Shown here in pieces: positions 1 to 10,605 of a stretch of 64,000 nt of DNA. The stretch spans positions 291,501,533-291,565,532 of the forward strand of contig CM041778.1 in the NCBI GenBank assembly GCA_023374045.1. Reading direction: 5' to 3'. The position numbers were made by a program, and so were the translations under genes. How positions within the stretch are numbered: position 1 is the stretch's first letter; the number at the start of each line of letters is the position of its first letter. This stretch comes from Limonium bicolor. Its lineage: Eukaryota > Streptophyta > Magnoliopsida > Caryophyllales > Plumbaginaceae. The notes under the pieces were generated by a model. The model had not been told where the DNA came from. It did no database searches and saw only the letters and a list, made by a program, of their open reading frames with translations.

Positions 1-646
1 GAAAACTCTTGCATATAGGAAATCGTTGCCCACTATCACAAGTTAGTTATGCATCTTTGCCGTCAAAACAAGGTAAAAAACAAGTCATTTCACCCATGTG
101 TCCTATCACTTTATCTCTCCGTCACTTCGCCAAGTCTAAACTGGAAGAAGTTTTTGAAACAGGAAAAATGAATCACTTAACAATCGCCCCCATCATCACT
201 CACCACCATCCTCGCACACGTAATCACCCCTTCTCAAAATAACTTGGGATTCAAAAGGCTTGTCGAGGAAAGAACCCCGCAACGGTACTGGGGGCAATCT
301 GGGATAAGGAGCGATAATGTTTATTTCTTTTGTTTAAATGCGCAAACAAGTCTCTGAGTGAACGTTTCGCGAGAGTGCCTTGAGCGGTAAAACCAAGAGC
401 GAAAGAGCGTGTCATTTTTACACGACTCCAGAGAGGTCACATCCAAAGGTGAGTGAACGGCATAACTCCGACCGAAGGAGACACTTTGTAAATTTACGCT
501 TAAACCTGTGAAAAGTAACAAAGAACGGATACACAACTATTAGGGATGACGAAGCACCTAGGTACAGCACCACACAGCCAAAAGCCTGTGAACCCAGACA
601 TTAAACCCTAGGTACCCCCGCTGAGCTTTTCATGTATGACCTCTTT
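1..646 (+). repeat. Inverted repeat arm shared with 13496-14143
   Basis: This stretch is the reverse complement of 13496-14143 with only a few small differences, mostly single-base indels. It is internal 3' sequence of the Ogre-like family. It carries one polypurine-like motif (ACTGGGGGCAAT near 285-296). No reading frame in it is convincing. Copy B loses homology exactly where this arm ends, so copy B is truncated there while copy A continues. Confidence 0.85.
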
Positions 647-1539
647 TGCAGCACTACAAGCTCCACAAACAAGCCAACCAATGATGAATAACCGACCCGG
701 TGACCAAAGGAAGCGAGGAGCCCGACTCCCGAACTACAACCTCACAAAGAAGCAAAACCGCTACCAGCATGACGAAACGATCCGCAAATGGTCCCAAGGT
801 GACACAGGATCCAAATGAGCTAACATTAAAAACAGCTCTCGAAGTTCAAAACCGGGAAACACAAGAACCCCGAAGGAAAGGAAATCCAAAGAAAGGCGAA
901 CCTGAAAAGCCTCGAAGAAATCCAAAATCGGAAAAAAGAAAGAAGATGCAAGGAACAATCCAAAGTTCCAAGCCCAAGTTCACAAGCGAAGTCATCATGA
1001 AGTAGCCAAATGACTCCAAGGCAAAGAAGATAAGTCCGAGAGACGGTGCAAGTTGCAGCTTTGGTCACCCTTAAAGCTCCACATATCCTAAACATTCCGC
1101 CATTATCCTATTGTCATTCATCACACCTCATGGCCACGTATAAGCTCAAAAGACTTCCGACCTAGTGGTTGTGTATCCAATCACGTGAAAGTAACAGGTT
1201 GAACGCGTAAATCTAACAAATGTCAAATTCAACGGTTGAGATGTTTTTGACCAGAAGGAGAGCATGAGCGCAAGCACCAAACACTTTGAGTGTAGGATAG
1301 AAAGCACCACATAAAGATAAACCCTGACCTTGTAAGTATGAGACTTGTTTTGTGCGATTAATCAAAGAAAATACTGGGGGCAATCGATCGTTCCGATTGA
1401 TTGCCATAAAATCCTAAAAAACTCAGATTGCCTTAAGGAAAATACTGGGGGCAATTGTTGGTCCCAACAATTGCAACAAAGACACCGTTTGAGTCCCGAA
1501 AATCCAAAACCCAAAGGATCAACCCTCCTCATATCACAC
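647..1539 (+). other. Non-coding 3' internal region of copy A
   Basis: There is no recognisable protein similarity here. A lysine- and arginine-rich open stretch at 700-1005 has no known domain and is probably chance. Two polypurine-like motifs (ACTGGGGGCAAT at about 1373 and 1443) each run straight into an inverted repeat. The repeats are GGCAATCGATCG with a one-mismatch partner near 1381-1408, and GCAATTGTTGG with the exact partner CCAACAATTGC around 1452-1475. Confidence 0.6.
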
Positions 1540-2495
1540 AGGCCCGTCCTAAGCCCTACGTCCACATCAACACCTCAGGCCCGTCCTAAGCCCTACCTCC
1601 ACATCAAAATACCCGCAGGCCCGACCTAGGCCCTATCTCCACATTCAAACACCTTCAGGCCCGTCGTAAGCCCTACCTCCACATCAAAATCCCTCAGGCC
1701 CGTCCTAAGCCCTATCTTCACACTCAAACATTCATGGGCCCATCATGAGCCCCACCATCTCCAGATTTGACATAAACCTAATCCTTCTACATGTTTTTAG
1801 ACCCATCATACATCTTACTCACGTTCACTTAGATTCACCCTTTAGGCTCGTCATAAGACCTAGAACCATCCTTAGGCACGTCATAAGACCTAGAACTACC
1901 CTTTAGGCTCGTCATAAGACCTAGAACCATCCTTAGGCTCGTCATAAGACCTAGAACTACCCTTTAGGCTCGTCATAAGACCTAGAACCATCCTTAGGGT
2001 CGTCATAAGACCTAGAACTACCCTTTAGGCTCGTCATAGACCTAGAACCATCCTTAGGCTCGTCATAAGACCTAGAACTACCCTTTAGGCTCGTCATAAG
2101 ACCTAGAACCATCCTTAGGCTCGTCATAAGACCTAGAACCATCCTTAGGCTCGTCATAAGACCTAGAATTACCCTTTAGGCTCGTCATAAGACCTAGTTG
2201 CATTCCTTTAGGCCCGTCATAAGACCTAGAACCTCCCTTTAGGCTCGTCATAAGACCTAGTTGCATTCCCTTAGGCTCGTCATAAGACCTAGTTGCATTC
2301 CTTTAGGCTCGTCATAAGACCTAGAACCTCCCTTAGGCTCGTCATAAGACCTAGTTGCATTCCCTTAGGCTCGTAGTAAGACCTAGCATTACCTTTTAGC
2401 TTACCCACTCTCATTAAACACATTGCATTCATCTCATTTATATAGGCTCGTCATAAGACCTAGTTGCATTATCCAGGCGCGTCACAAGACCTGGC
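1540..2495 (+). repeat. Tandem array with AGGCYCGTCMTAAGMCCTA core
   Basis: Roughly 25 or more copies of a 19-22 bp core are separated by 8-18 bp spacers. At the left (1540-1740) the core reads AGGCCCGTCCTAAGCCCTA with a 'cctccacatcaaaa' spacer and a period near 37 bp. From about 1840 it reads AGGCTCGTCATAAGACCTA with a shorter spacer and a period of about 30-33 bp. Degenerate copies run to about 2495. It lies in the 3' internal region of a retroelement and is not coding; apparent frames across it are products of the repeat. Confidence 0.9.
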
Positions 2496-2804
2496 GACAG
2501 AAAGTTGGCGAGGTGATGGCAATAAATCCTCCTTTTGCGATGTCAACTTATTTTGGGATCAACGAATGGTGGGCAAAGGCAATAAGTCCCCAGGGTTTTT
2601 ACCAGGAGTTATCCCAGCACACCGGCTTGGGGGGCGATGGCAATAAGTCCACATTGGGTCCAGCCAGGAGCATTAGCACGGGTTTCGGTCCCCCTGAAGC
2701 ATCCGAGCATCATCAGCATCATCGGCATCATCAACATCATCGGCATTATCATCAGCATCAGCATCATTTGCATCATTAGCATTTCAGCATTCTTGCATTT
2801 TCAT
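2496..2804 (+). repeat. Short repeats and a TCA/GCA trinucleotide run
   Basis: Three copies of GGCAATAARTCC-like sequence occur near 2517, 2578 and 2638. From about 2706 to 2785 there is an imperfect CAT/CAG/CGG-type trinucleotide run, which would read as a His-rich peptide on the plus strand. I see no gene. This bridges the two larger tandem arrays of copy A. Confidence 0.7.
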
Positions 2805-3245
2805 CACTTTAGGTAGTCAGCGCCTTAGAATAGCTTGACATCATTTCATCACTTTAGGTGGTCAGCGCCTTAGAATAGCTTGACATCATTTTCATCATTT
2901 TAGGTAGTCAGCGCCTTAGAATAGCTTGACATCATTTTCATCACTTTAGGTAGTCAGCGCCTTAGAATAGCTTGACATCATTTTCATCACTTTAGGTAGT
3001 CAGCGCCTTAGAATAGCTTGACATCATTTTCATCACTTTAGGTAGTCAGCGCCTTAGAATAGCTCGACAGCATATCATCATTTTAGGTAGTCAACGCCTT
3101 CGAATAGCTTGACATTGTATCATCCTTATAGGTAGTCGGCACCTTAGAAAGTCTGACATTACCTCTCATTATTACCTCTAGGTAGTCAGCGCCTTAGAAT
3201 AGCTCGACAGTGCTTTGTAGCTTAGGTAGTCAGCGCCTCCGAATT
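2805..3245 (+). repeat. 46-bp tandem array (about ten units)
   Basis: Units begin TTAGGTAGTCAGCGCC and continue 'ttagaatagcttgacatcattttcatcac'. The AGGTAGTCAG landmark recurs at about 2811, 2856, 2902, 2948, 2994, 3040, 3085, 3130, 3180 and 3224, a period of 45-50 bp. The central units are nearly identical and the right-hand units are diverged. It is non-coding and close to the 3' LTR of copy A. Confidence 0.9.
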
Positions 3246-3359
3246 GCTGGGCATCGTTAACCCGGTTTCACACAACGTGGAGGATTCTGTGGAGTCCAAA
3301 ATTTTGGGGCACCACTCAAGCATCAACCAGACTTTTCATATTCGTTACAAAGTCCAGTT

Positions 3360-3373
3360 GACGGGGGGCAATC
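3360..3373 (+). promoter_or_regulatory. Polypurine tract of copy A
   Basis: GACGGGGGGCAATC directly precedes the LTR start TGTTATACCC. This is the expected plus-strand priming site for reverse transcription. The same GGGGGCAAT core occurs upstream at about 287, 1375 and 1445. Confidence 0.75.
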
Positions 3374-5143
3374 TGTTATACCCAAAATTTGACCCCCTGG
3401 TTAAGGTCTACGAGGTTGTGAGAGCCATCTTCATCAAACAGTAAGAGTCTCCGGCCCGATCGGCGTGTTCCAGGGCCTGAGGAGCAGCTTCGTCATTGTC
3501 AGGGGCGTTTCGTAATTTTTAAGGCTTCTGAGTTCTCCTATAGGCTTTCTCTCTCCTCCAAAGGGTGCCCAAATAAGCTCGGAATGCTTTGATATTTTAA
3601 CCCATGATAGAGGATGACATTTTAAGCATAACGGCGTTGGAATTTTGATTTTTCGAATTTCCAATATTTTTCTAGCAATTTCTGACTGAATCTGACGAGA
3701 AATTCAATTAAAAATGCTCCAGCATTTAAAAAATTCGTTTCCACCTCAGAAAATTCATAATATCCATTCTTGACATGTGGTTAAAATTTCATAGCAAAAT
3801 TCCTTTGGGAAGTTGTAGTTAAAATATCGAAAAATCTTACTTTTACTAGATTCTCTTTATCTTTAAGGAAGTCTATATAGGGGATGGGTTTTTGGATAAA
3901 ATCAGAACCTCACATGCTGAAGAAACCCTAGAGAGTCAGAAAACACGGCCTCCTCTCTCTCTCTCACGTTTTCCAAACCCGGCCACCCAAATCATACTGA
4001 AAATCCCCCGAAATCACCATCTAAACACGTTTTCCAATCCCCAAAGCACCAATAATCATCAAAACCTCACAAAAACACCTCTAAAACGTGAAGAACAGCA
4101 AGAACAACCAAACAACCAGAAGCTTGGGTCGAAATCCTCTGGTCTGCCATCAACGGAGCACTCGACGAGTCCCGGTGTGAAGAAACGTTGTGAATCCGAA
4201 GGTAAAACAGGTAGAAACTCCACTTCCCTGATTCACCACGGTATTATCTGTCTTGCCTCCAAATTTGGGCTCAAACTAACCTTCGTAGGCTTCTGTATTG
4301 CTGTTTATTTAAGCCTCTGTCAGATAACTTGTTTGCTAAGTTTCGTGCTTAATTCGAATTCAAATTGAAAACTTTCAATCACTAACGTCTTGTACATCTT
4401 TCAGGCTACACACCCATAAAATTTGAGCTCAAAACACCTCGGGAACCTTCTGAAAACCCTGTCCGTGGGTGGTCCGTGACCTCGGACCTATGGTCCGGGA
4501 CCTCGGACGCGTTGTCCGAGACCACGGACACCCACGGACGGCGGCGGGATTTTAAAAATTCAAAATTTAGGTTTTTCTAATAATGTCCGGGCCCACGGAC
4601 ATCCTGTCTGTGGCCCTGGACTTTGCAAATTCTTGTTTTCCTTTAATTTCGACTTTTCTGTATATTTAGGTTAACTGGGGTCCGTGGTCTCGGACGTTTG
4701 GTCCGTGGCTACGGACGTAAGCAAAATTTGACCTAATTCTGCCTCCGAAACCCTAGCTTAGGTAGCTTTTAATTTCACTTTAATTCTCTGTCAAAAAATG
4801 TTAAAAACAAAAAAAAACAGAAGCTCGCGCACTTAGGTTAAAACAACTCGTAATAAGCCGTAAATAAACTAAGTAGAGGAAAAACGACCTAGGAGGGGTA
4901 ATGAAAGTAATTGAACCCTAAATAAGTCGAATATCAAGCCCCCGAACCGAACTCTCCTTTCCTAATTTAATCTAGGTCAAAATTAGGTGGCGACTCATAA
5001 TAGGTTCAGTGAGCTAGCTTAGGTTTTAATAATTATTGTATGTGACATAGTTATTAATCTTAGGTTATAAGTGGACCTAAAACCCGTTTAGATCCTAATC
5101 AACTTTATTCAACATAGGATAGGGTTTAAAATCGAGGCTCACA
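3374..5143 (+). repeat. 3' LTR of Ogre-like copy A (1770 bp)
   Basis: The LTR begins TGTTATACCC and ends GGCTCACA (TG...CA). It matches copy B's LTR (17308-19079, 1772 bp) at high identity, with single-base indels. A TATA-like CTATATAGG lies near 3873. Open stretches such as 3892-4368 are not conserved as frames between the two LTR copies and are not called. A dense cluster of GTCCG/CGGAC words occupies about 4459-4700. The right boundary is set by the copy B primer-binding site, which begins 3 bp past the same CTCACA end. Confidence 0.85.
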
Positions 5144-5647
5144 GTGTGCTTATAAGTATGTTATGTGTTTATAGTTTCTTGCGTGCTTAAAATAAAATAA
5201 CCTGCATGCCCACTCAACAATTAGTTGTGTGTGGCCTGGTAGCATGCGGGCTGCAGGATTACCATACCAGCAAAGGTGCTGACCCCCTTTGGGGCCCCTA
5301 TTACTTTTCAGGTACAATGAAGCTGGTAGCCGTTCGAGAGTAGGACGGGGTAACTGTTATGTATGGGTGGTTATTTAGTTTTGGCGTGATATCGATAATG
5401 GAATGTATTAGACTCGGTACAGTTTGGATTGTAGATGTATTTGTATTCAGTTTATAATGGATTTGTAAATGTAAAGTGTAGTGCTCGGTAATCTTGTCGA
5501 TCAGACCGGTACATTGTGTAAGTAATAGCCTTGTTAGCCACGTGGGTGGCTAACGGCGTGTAATACCCATTGAATTAGTCAGTGTTTATGATGTGATTTC
5601 CGCTGCGATTAAAAGTTAAGTGTACAGTTTGTAGTTGGGGTGTTACA
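5144..5647 (+). repeat. 3' part of a chromovirus-like (Tekay/Del type) LTR
   Basis: The stretch ends GGGGTGTTACA, the usual LTR end of plant chromoviruses whose LTRs start TGTAATACCCC. Its 5' part is missing because copy A sits immediately upstream. No primer-binding site follows at 5648, so this is a 3' or solo LTR end. Family assignment rests on terminal sequence only. Confidence 0.55.
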
Positions 5648-6091
5648 AGGTGATTGGTCAGTAAGAAGCTCAAGCTAAGAAAGAAACTGTCCTTTAGCAA
5701 TTCTTAACTAGAGGGTTAAAACTGTTCCATTCAAATTCTTGTATTGGCTGGTTTATGTTAGCACCCTAGCAGGAGAGAACAAATTCAAAACGCCACACTC
5801 AACAGACTCTAGTAATCCAACCAATAAACCCTAGAAAAAGAAACCAATTATTTCCTATCAGCCTGAATCACTACCCAACAGATACATAGGGAAAATGATT
5901 TCACATTTCAATATCAAAAAGAACCTGTACTCCACCTGCACACTGGAAAATGGCTGGTGAGCTATTCTAAAAGCTAGAAAGAGATTGCAAAAGTAGACTA
6001 CGGAAACCTGAACACTAAGTAGATACACATATGACAGTACCAGAGAGCTACTTACCATACTAAACCAAACCATATCAACAGTAGCGCCAAC
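5648..6091. other. Unassigned sequence beside the exon-like piece
   Basis: I see no transposon termini and no convincing reading frame. It may be 3' untranslated or flanking DNA of the gene fragment on the minus strand at 6092-6285. Confidence 0.4.
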
Positions 6092-6285
6092 TTAGTACTG
6101 CTCAGGAGGATCATCATATTCACCTCCATTTTGATTGCGGTCATCTGCATAGCCATCATTTCTATCTTGGATATTATCGTTGTTACCAGAATCTGTCTGT
6201 TCTTTCTCCTTATTCCATTGTTGGATCTTTGCCCTCCTCTCAGCAACTAAAAGCTGCACTATATCGCTACTCGTTATATGAACTA
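6092..6285 (-). pseudogene. Exon-like C-terminal fragment of an unknown protein
   Basis: Read on the minus strand, this is open from about 6285 to a TAA at 6092-6094. It encodes a hydrophilic segment with a basic amphipathic start (SSDIVQLLVAERRAKI) and then an Asn/Asp-rich acidic tail ending EYDDPPEQY. Composition and the clean terminal stop look like the last exon of a real gene, not retroelement sequence. I do not recognise the protein. A second exon-like piece lies upstream on the same strand at 7622-7747, with AT-rich intron-like sequence between. It could be a captured host-gene fragment or a relic gene. Confidence 0.35.
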
Positions 6286-7621
6286 TTATATGAATGATTT
6301 TTCCAGTTCCAGCCCGTTTTGATTAATCACATCTGTTAATGATCATCCGCTACATGATAAGTTTTTATCCTTATTATAAATAACCTAGTCTCATTTTTTG
6401 CATGGTTTTTAAACTAGTTTTGATGCTTCTTCCTCTATCTGTATTCGATTGTGAACATATTATGAGATTGCGATCTGTATATATTGCTCATTACTTCAAA
6501 ATTATGTATGGATTATAGCTGTTAATGCCATATACTTCTACATATCAAAACACGGTAAAAAATCTGCTTGAGATGATGGTTCCTCTTATCAAAGTGTTTC
6601 CTTGCTTGGAATTTATTGGCCTGTAGAACATTGGTGCCATGCTCCTTATTTGGAAATTACAACAACCACATTATAAGATTTTGATAAATTTTCAACAATA
6701 ACTTCTGCACTTATGTTTGTTACGTAAATGCTCCTGTATCTATCTCTGATTGATTAACTCTTGCTCTCCTTTTCTAAACACGTCAAAAACTGCTCAAGTA
6801 CTTAACTGCTAGTCTTTGACCACTTGGAGTGCTAAACTGAACGCAAGAATTTTGATACAACATTTTTTGTTGTTTCACTTAAAAGTTTCTAATTTCTTTT
6901 CTATATTACTGCGAGGGTAAGTACTAAACTAAATAAGCCACCATATTTCTTGTCATATTTTGGCTGCTTCTTCAAACGACATCAAAAAAATATAAATCAA
7001 GCGCAACACTCTACTTAAATAACGAAACAAAACAGTGATAAACCAAATAAACCAATGATCACAATCAAGTATATAAGAGAAAGTAAATGGGTGCACGACT
7101 GCAATAGCTTGGTAAAAGAATAACTATTCTAATGCTAGAAAAATTAGAATCTGATTTTTGCACGTTTGACCCATTTAGGACAGTGACACTATACTGGTAT
7201 TCTTGAAGGATGAATTTTTTAAACTTTGAAAACACGATATAAAGTTTCTTTTTGAAGTTATATTTGAAGATTTATCGCAACTACTTCAATTTTCTCATTT
7301 CTGAATGATTCTTGTGTCTGCTGTTCTCTTTGATGCTTGGTTAATTGAGCTGTTTCATTGCACTTATCAATTCAGTTTAAGTATACCAATTAAGTGAGAA
7401 GAAACAAAATGATCCACAATAATCACATACTGTTTTTCGTATACTTTGTTCTATTCTGATTCAATCGTATTGTTGTATAATATTTGTTTTTGTTGTTCTG
7501 ATATGTTTGGGGGTATTAGTGTACATGTTTTTTAAACACCAGTAAGTAATACTTTCATTTATGCTTTGTTGATAGGTTCACATTCAACATAGTACATAAT
7601 TCTTTAACTTTCTTTTTTTCC
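6286..7621 (-). other. AT-rich intron-like sequence
   Basis: About 1.3 kb of AT-rich DNA with no element termini and no frame worth calling. Its position between two exon-like pieces on the minus strand suggests an intron, but no splice pair can be proven. Confidence 0.3.
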
Positions 7622-7747
7622 TTTTGTATGAAGATTGGTCTATATAGCCAAAAATACCCAATTGACTCTCATTTTGAGTCTGTACAACTGTACCATCACC
7701 ACTGTCTTCATCAAGCCCTGGAAAATACTCCATTGCCTCCTTTTCCT
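7622..7747 (-). pseudogene. Second exon-like fragment of an unknown protein
   Basis: On the minus strand a frame reads KEAMEYFPGLDEDSGDGTVV and continues to GIFGYIDQSSYK. It follows an AG dinucleotide that could be a splice acceptor, and an in-frame stop lies just upstream of that AG. The acidic composition suits the fragment at 6092-6285. There is no recognisable domain, and it could be chance. Confidence 0.25.
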
Positions 7748-7975
7748 TTCAACACCCCCCTTTAAAACAATAAGAAACACCCCGAAAAATACTAATTTTC
7801 TCAACCTTTGATTTTGGTATACCGTGTTCCACATCATCAGTTCCTCACATATTAATTTTCTCTTTGTTAATTCTTGACCTAATAATGATGCAAAGTATGT
7901 CATGATCAAAGTATATAATACATTGTTCTTCAATATGTTCATTAATTATTTTACTATCTGTTGATCAAAATTTGT

Positions 7976-8330
7976 AGTTGTTTTAATATCTTTCTAGAGA
8001 ATGCACCAAATAAGGATTGGATTGACCTTGTCGATAACCAATTTAAAAATCCAGCGTATCGATTAGGGGTAGAGGAATTTTTAAACTATGCATTCCTGAA
8101 TATCATTGGGAGCAAAATTAGATGTCCATGTGTCAAATATACCAATAGTTATCAAAGAGATCATACTACGGTGAGACACACTTAATGACATTTGGAATTA
8201 TGAGAGGGTATGTTTTATGGTCGCGTCATGGTGAATTTGAGGATAATCAGCGTTTTGACTATGATATGGGTTCTCATAATAGTGGAAATGAAGATGATTA
8301 TGGTGACTGTAACAATGAGACAAAACAGCT
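7976..8330 (+). pseudogene. Transposase-associated domain (CACTA)
   Basis: After a likely start lost by a 1-nt change (NAPNKDWIDL) the frame shows the family pattern: GVEEFLNYAF, then IRCPC, then a terminal HLM..G.M.GY..W..HGE block. The HGE block is reached only through a 1-nt frameshift at about 8180. The IRCPC cysteines are present. This N-terminal module normally precedes TNP2 transposase. Confidence 0.75.
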
Positions 8331-9760
8331 TTTAGAAGACAAATTTCTTCAATATTCTACTTTTGAAGAAAATTTAGGAAACATGGGATCTTCAGAGCAT
8401 GATATCATCGAAGAGGAACCGAATTCTAAAGTTGCAAATTTTTTAAGGTTGTTGAATGATTCTCGAGTGCCTCTTTACGAGGGATCTACGATTACTAAAC
8501 TTTCCACATTAATCCAATTGCTTCACTTTAAAAGTGTTGGGAAGTGGTGTAATCATTCTTTCACAATGTTACTGAAATTGTTGAAAGAAGAGTTGTTGCC
8601 AAAAGAATCAACCTTGCCTGATTGTTTCTATGAGGCAAAAAAGACGATGAAGATCTTGGATTTTTGTATAAGAAGATTGATGCTTGTGTGAATGATTGTA
8701 TGCTGTTCTGGAAGGAAGATAGCCATCTAGATAGATGAAAAATTTTTAAAGCTTCAAGATGGAAGCATGATAAGAATGGGGAAAATAAGGTGAAAACAAA
8801 TGGTAAAAAAGTTCATGTCAAGATATTACGATACTTTCCACTCAAGTCTCGGCTGCAGATGCTTTTTATGTAAGTAGAGACTGCCTCCCTTATGAAATGG
8901 CATCTTGGTAGGAGTAAAGATGAAGAGTTAAGGCATCCGACAGATGGCTTAGCATGGAAAATTCATGATCAACTTAATCCCAACTTTGCGTCAGAACCTC
9001 AAAATGTCAGACTGGGCTAGCTAGTGATGAATTTCAACCTTTTAACAAAGCTAGACCGTCATATGGCATGTGGCCTGTGACACTTATCCCATACAATTTT
9101 CCTTTGACATTATTCATGAAGGAACCATATATGATCTTATCCATGCTTATTCCAGGTCATGATGGTCCAAGGGATGCCATTGATGTTTATTTGCAACCAT
9201 TAGTTGATGAACTAGAGGACTTGTGGAATAATGGTGTTGAAACGTATGATGCATCCGAGCGTCAAAATTTCACTCTTCGAGCAACTTTGATGTGGATATA
9301 AATGATTTTCCTGCATATGGGATATTGTCAGGATGGAGCACAAAAGGGAAGCTTGCATGTCCTGTTTGTAATATAGAAACTCATTCTATGAGACTGGTTA
9401 ATGGTGGAAAAGAATGTTTTATTGGTCATCACCGATACCTTGAAAAGACTCATTCATGGAGGAAAGAATATCATTTATTTGATGGCACTATAGAAAGGGG
9501 CTTGCCTCCAAAGCCAATTACCGGTGAACAAATTCTTCATCAAGTACAAGATCTTGATGACATTGATTTAAGCAAGGCACCTGCTTTCAAAACAAAGGTC
9601 TCATGTTAGAAGAGACAAGATAATTGGAAAAAAGAGAGTATATTTTTTAGGCTTCCATACTGGAAGGACCATTTGATACGACATACCTTGGATGTGATGC
9701 ACATAGAGAAGAATATATGTGATAGTATACTGGCAACAATCTTATGTGATCAATAAGACA
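8331..9760 (+). pseudogene. TNP2-like transposase (Transposase_21), broken
   Basis: Successive frames match the family. An N-terminal region (8331-8700) has RLLNDSRVPLYEG and LPDCFYEAKK. A middle region (8700-9070) runs through FPLKSRLQMLF and SLMKWH. 9068-9301 contains WPVTLIPYN and DVYLQPLVDEL. 9292-9609 contains INDFPAYGILSGWSTKGKLACPVC-type sequence. A tail has YWKDHLIRHTLDVMHIEKNI. At least five frameshifts or stops interrupt it. It would catalyse transposition of CACTA elements if intact. Confidence 0.85.
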
Positions 9761-10089
9761 AAAGATAACTATAAGTCACGTCTTGATTTAGAAGTTATGG
9801 GTATTAGACCAGAGTTGCATCCTATCACAAATGGGTAGAGGACGGAGTTACCTGATGCCCATTTCACACTATCCGCGAGGGGAGAGGGAAACGACGATTT
9901 GTAGGTTCTTGAAGCAGTTGAATGTTCCTGATGGATTCTCTTCAAATATTTCATAGTGTGTGAGTGTAAAAGATAATAATATTCCAGGATTGAAGAGCCA
10001 TGACCATCACATTCTCTTGCATCATTTACTTCCTCTTACATTACCTGGCCTTCTTCCAGAGGATATATATGGACCACTTCCCAAGTTGT

Positions 10090-10605
10090 CCTTATTTTCA
10101 AGGCTTTGGGTTCAAAACATTTGACTTTTGATGAACTTAAAGATCTTGAAGCTCAAATCCCAGTAACCTTGTGCAAGTTGGAGATGATTTTTCCTCCCTC
10201 TTTTTTCGATGTGATGCTACATTTATCTATTCATTTACCATACAAGGCTATGCTATGTGGGCCTGTACATTCTCATTGGATGTATCCAGTGGAGAGAAAC
10301 TCATACAATTTGAAGTCTTACATACGCAACATGGCTTGTCCAGAGGGATCTATTGTAGAAGGGTATATTGTAGAAGAATGTATGAATTTTTGCTCAAGAT
10401 ATTTGCATAAAACAGAGACTAAGTTCAACCGACTTGATCGAAATTATGATGATGATGTCAATGTCTCCGAAAACCTAGCTTCTTTTTTTTATAAGGGGAG
10501 AGGTCTTGGACGTGGTAAAACCAGAGACTTGGATGGACAAGAATTAGAGCAAGCTGATATGTATGTCCTTAATAATTGTGAAGAAGATCTACCATTTCTC
10601 AAGTG
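10090..10605 (+). pseudogene. DUF4218 domain of CACTA transposase
   Basis: The open frame from 10106 encodes LTFDELKDLEAQIP..CKLE.IFPPSFFDVMLHL, then HWMYPVERNSYNLKSYIRN, then PEGSIVEGYIVEECMNFCS. This is the standard DUF4218 sequence that follows TNP2. It is one of the better preserved parts of the element (about 166 codons open), though upstream linkage to TNP2 is broken by several stops around 9760-10090. Confidence 0.85.

Larger units (their letters stand above)
1..5143 (+). mobile_element. Non-autonomous Ogre/Tat-like LTR element, copy A (3' half)
   Basis: The window opens inside this element, which ends with its 3' LTR at 5143. No gag, protease, RT or integrase similarity is visible. 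The interior is a 3' non-coding region with two tandem-repeat arrays. It is assigned to the same family as copy B (13496-19079, minus) because positions 1-646 are a near-identical inverse copy of 13496-14143 and the LTR matches 17308-19079. Family assignment rests on the LTR start (TGTTATACCC), the polypurine tract before it, and copy B's tRNA-Arg-type primer site, all typical of the Ogre branch of Ty3/gypsy Tat elements. The 5' half lies outside the window. Confidence 0.8.

Noticed and set aside
1840..2400. Regularly spaced short repeats that could suggest a CRISPR array
   Set aside because: Spacers are themselves repetitive, the host is a plant, and the array lies in a retroelement 3' region. 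It is an ordinary tandem repeat.
3892..4368. 158-codon open frame inside the copy A LTR
   Set aside because: The near-identical LTR at 17308-19079 does not keep the frame (only a shorter part is open), and no domain is visible.
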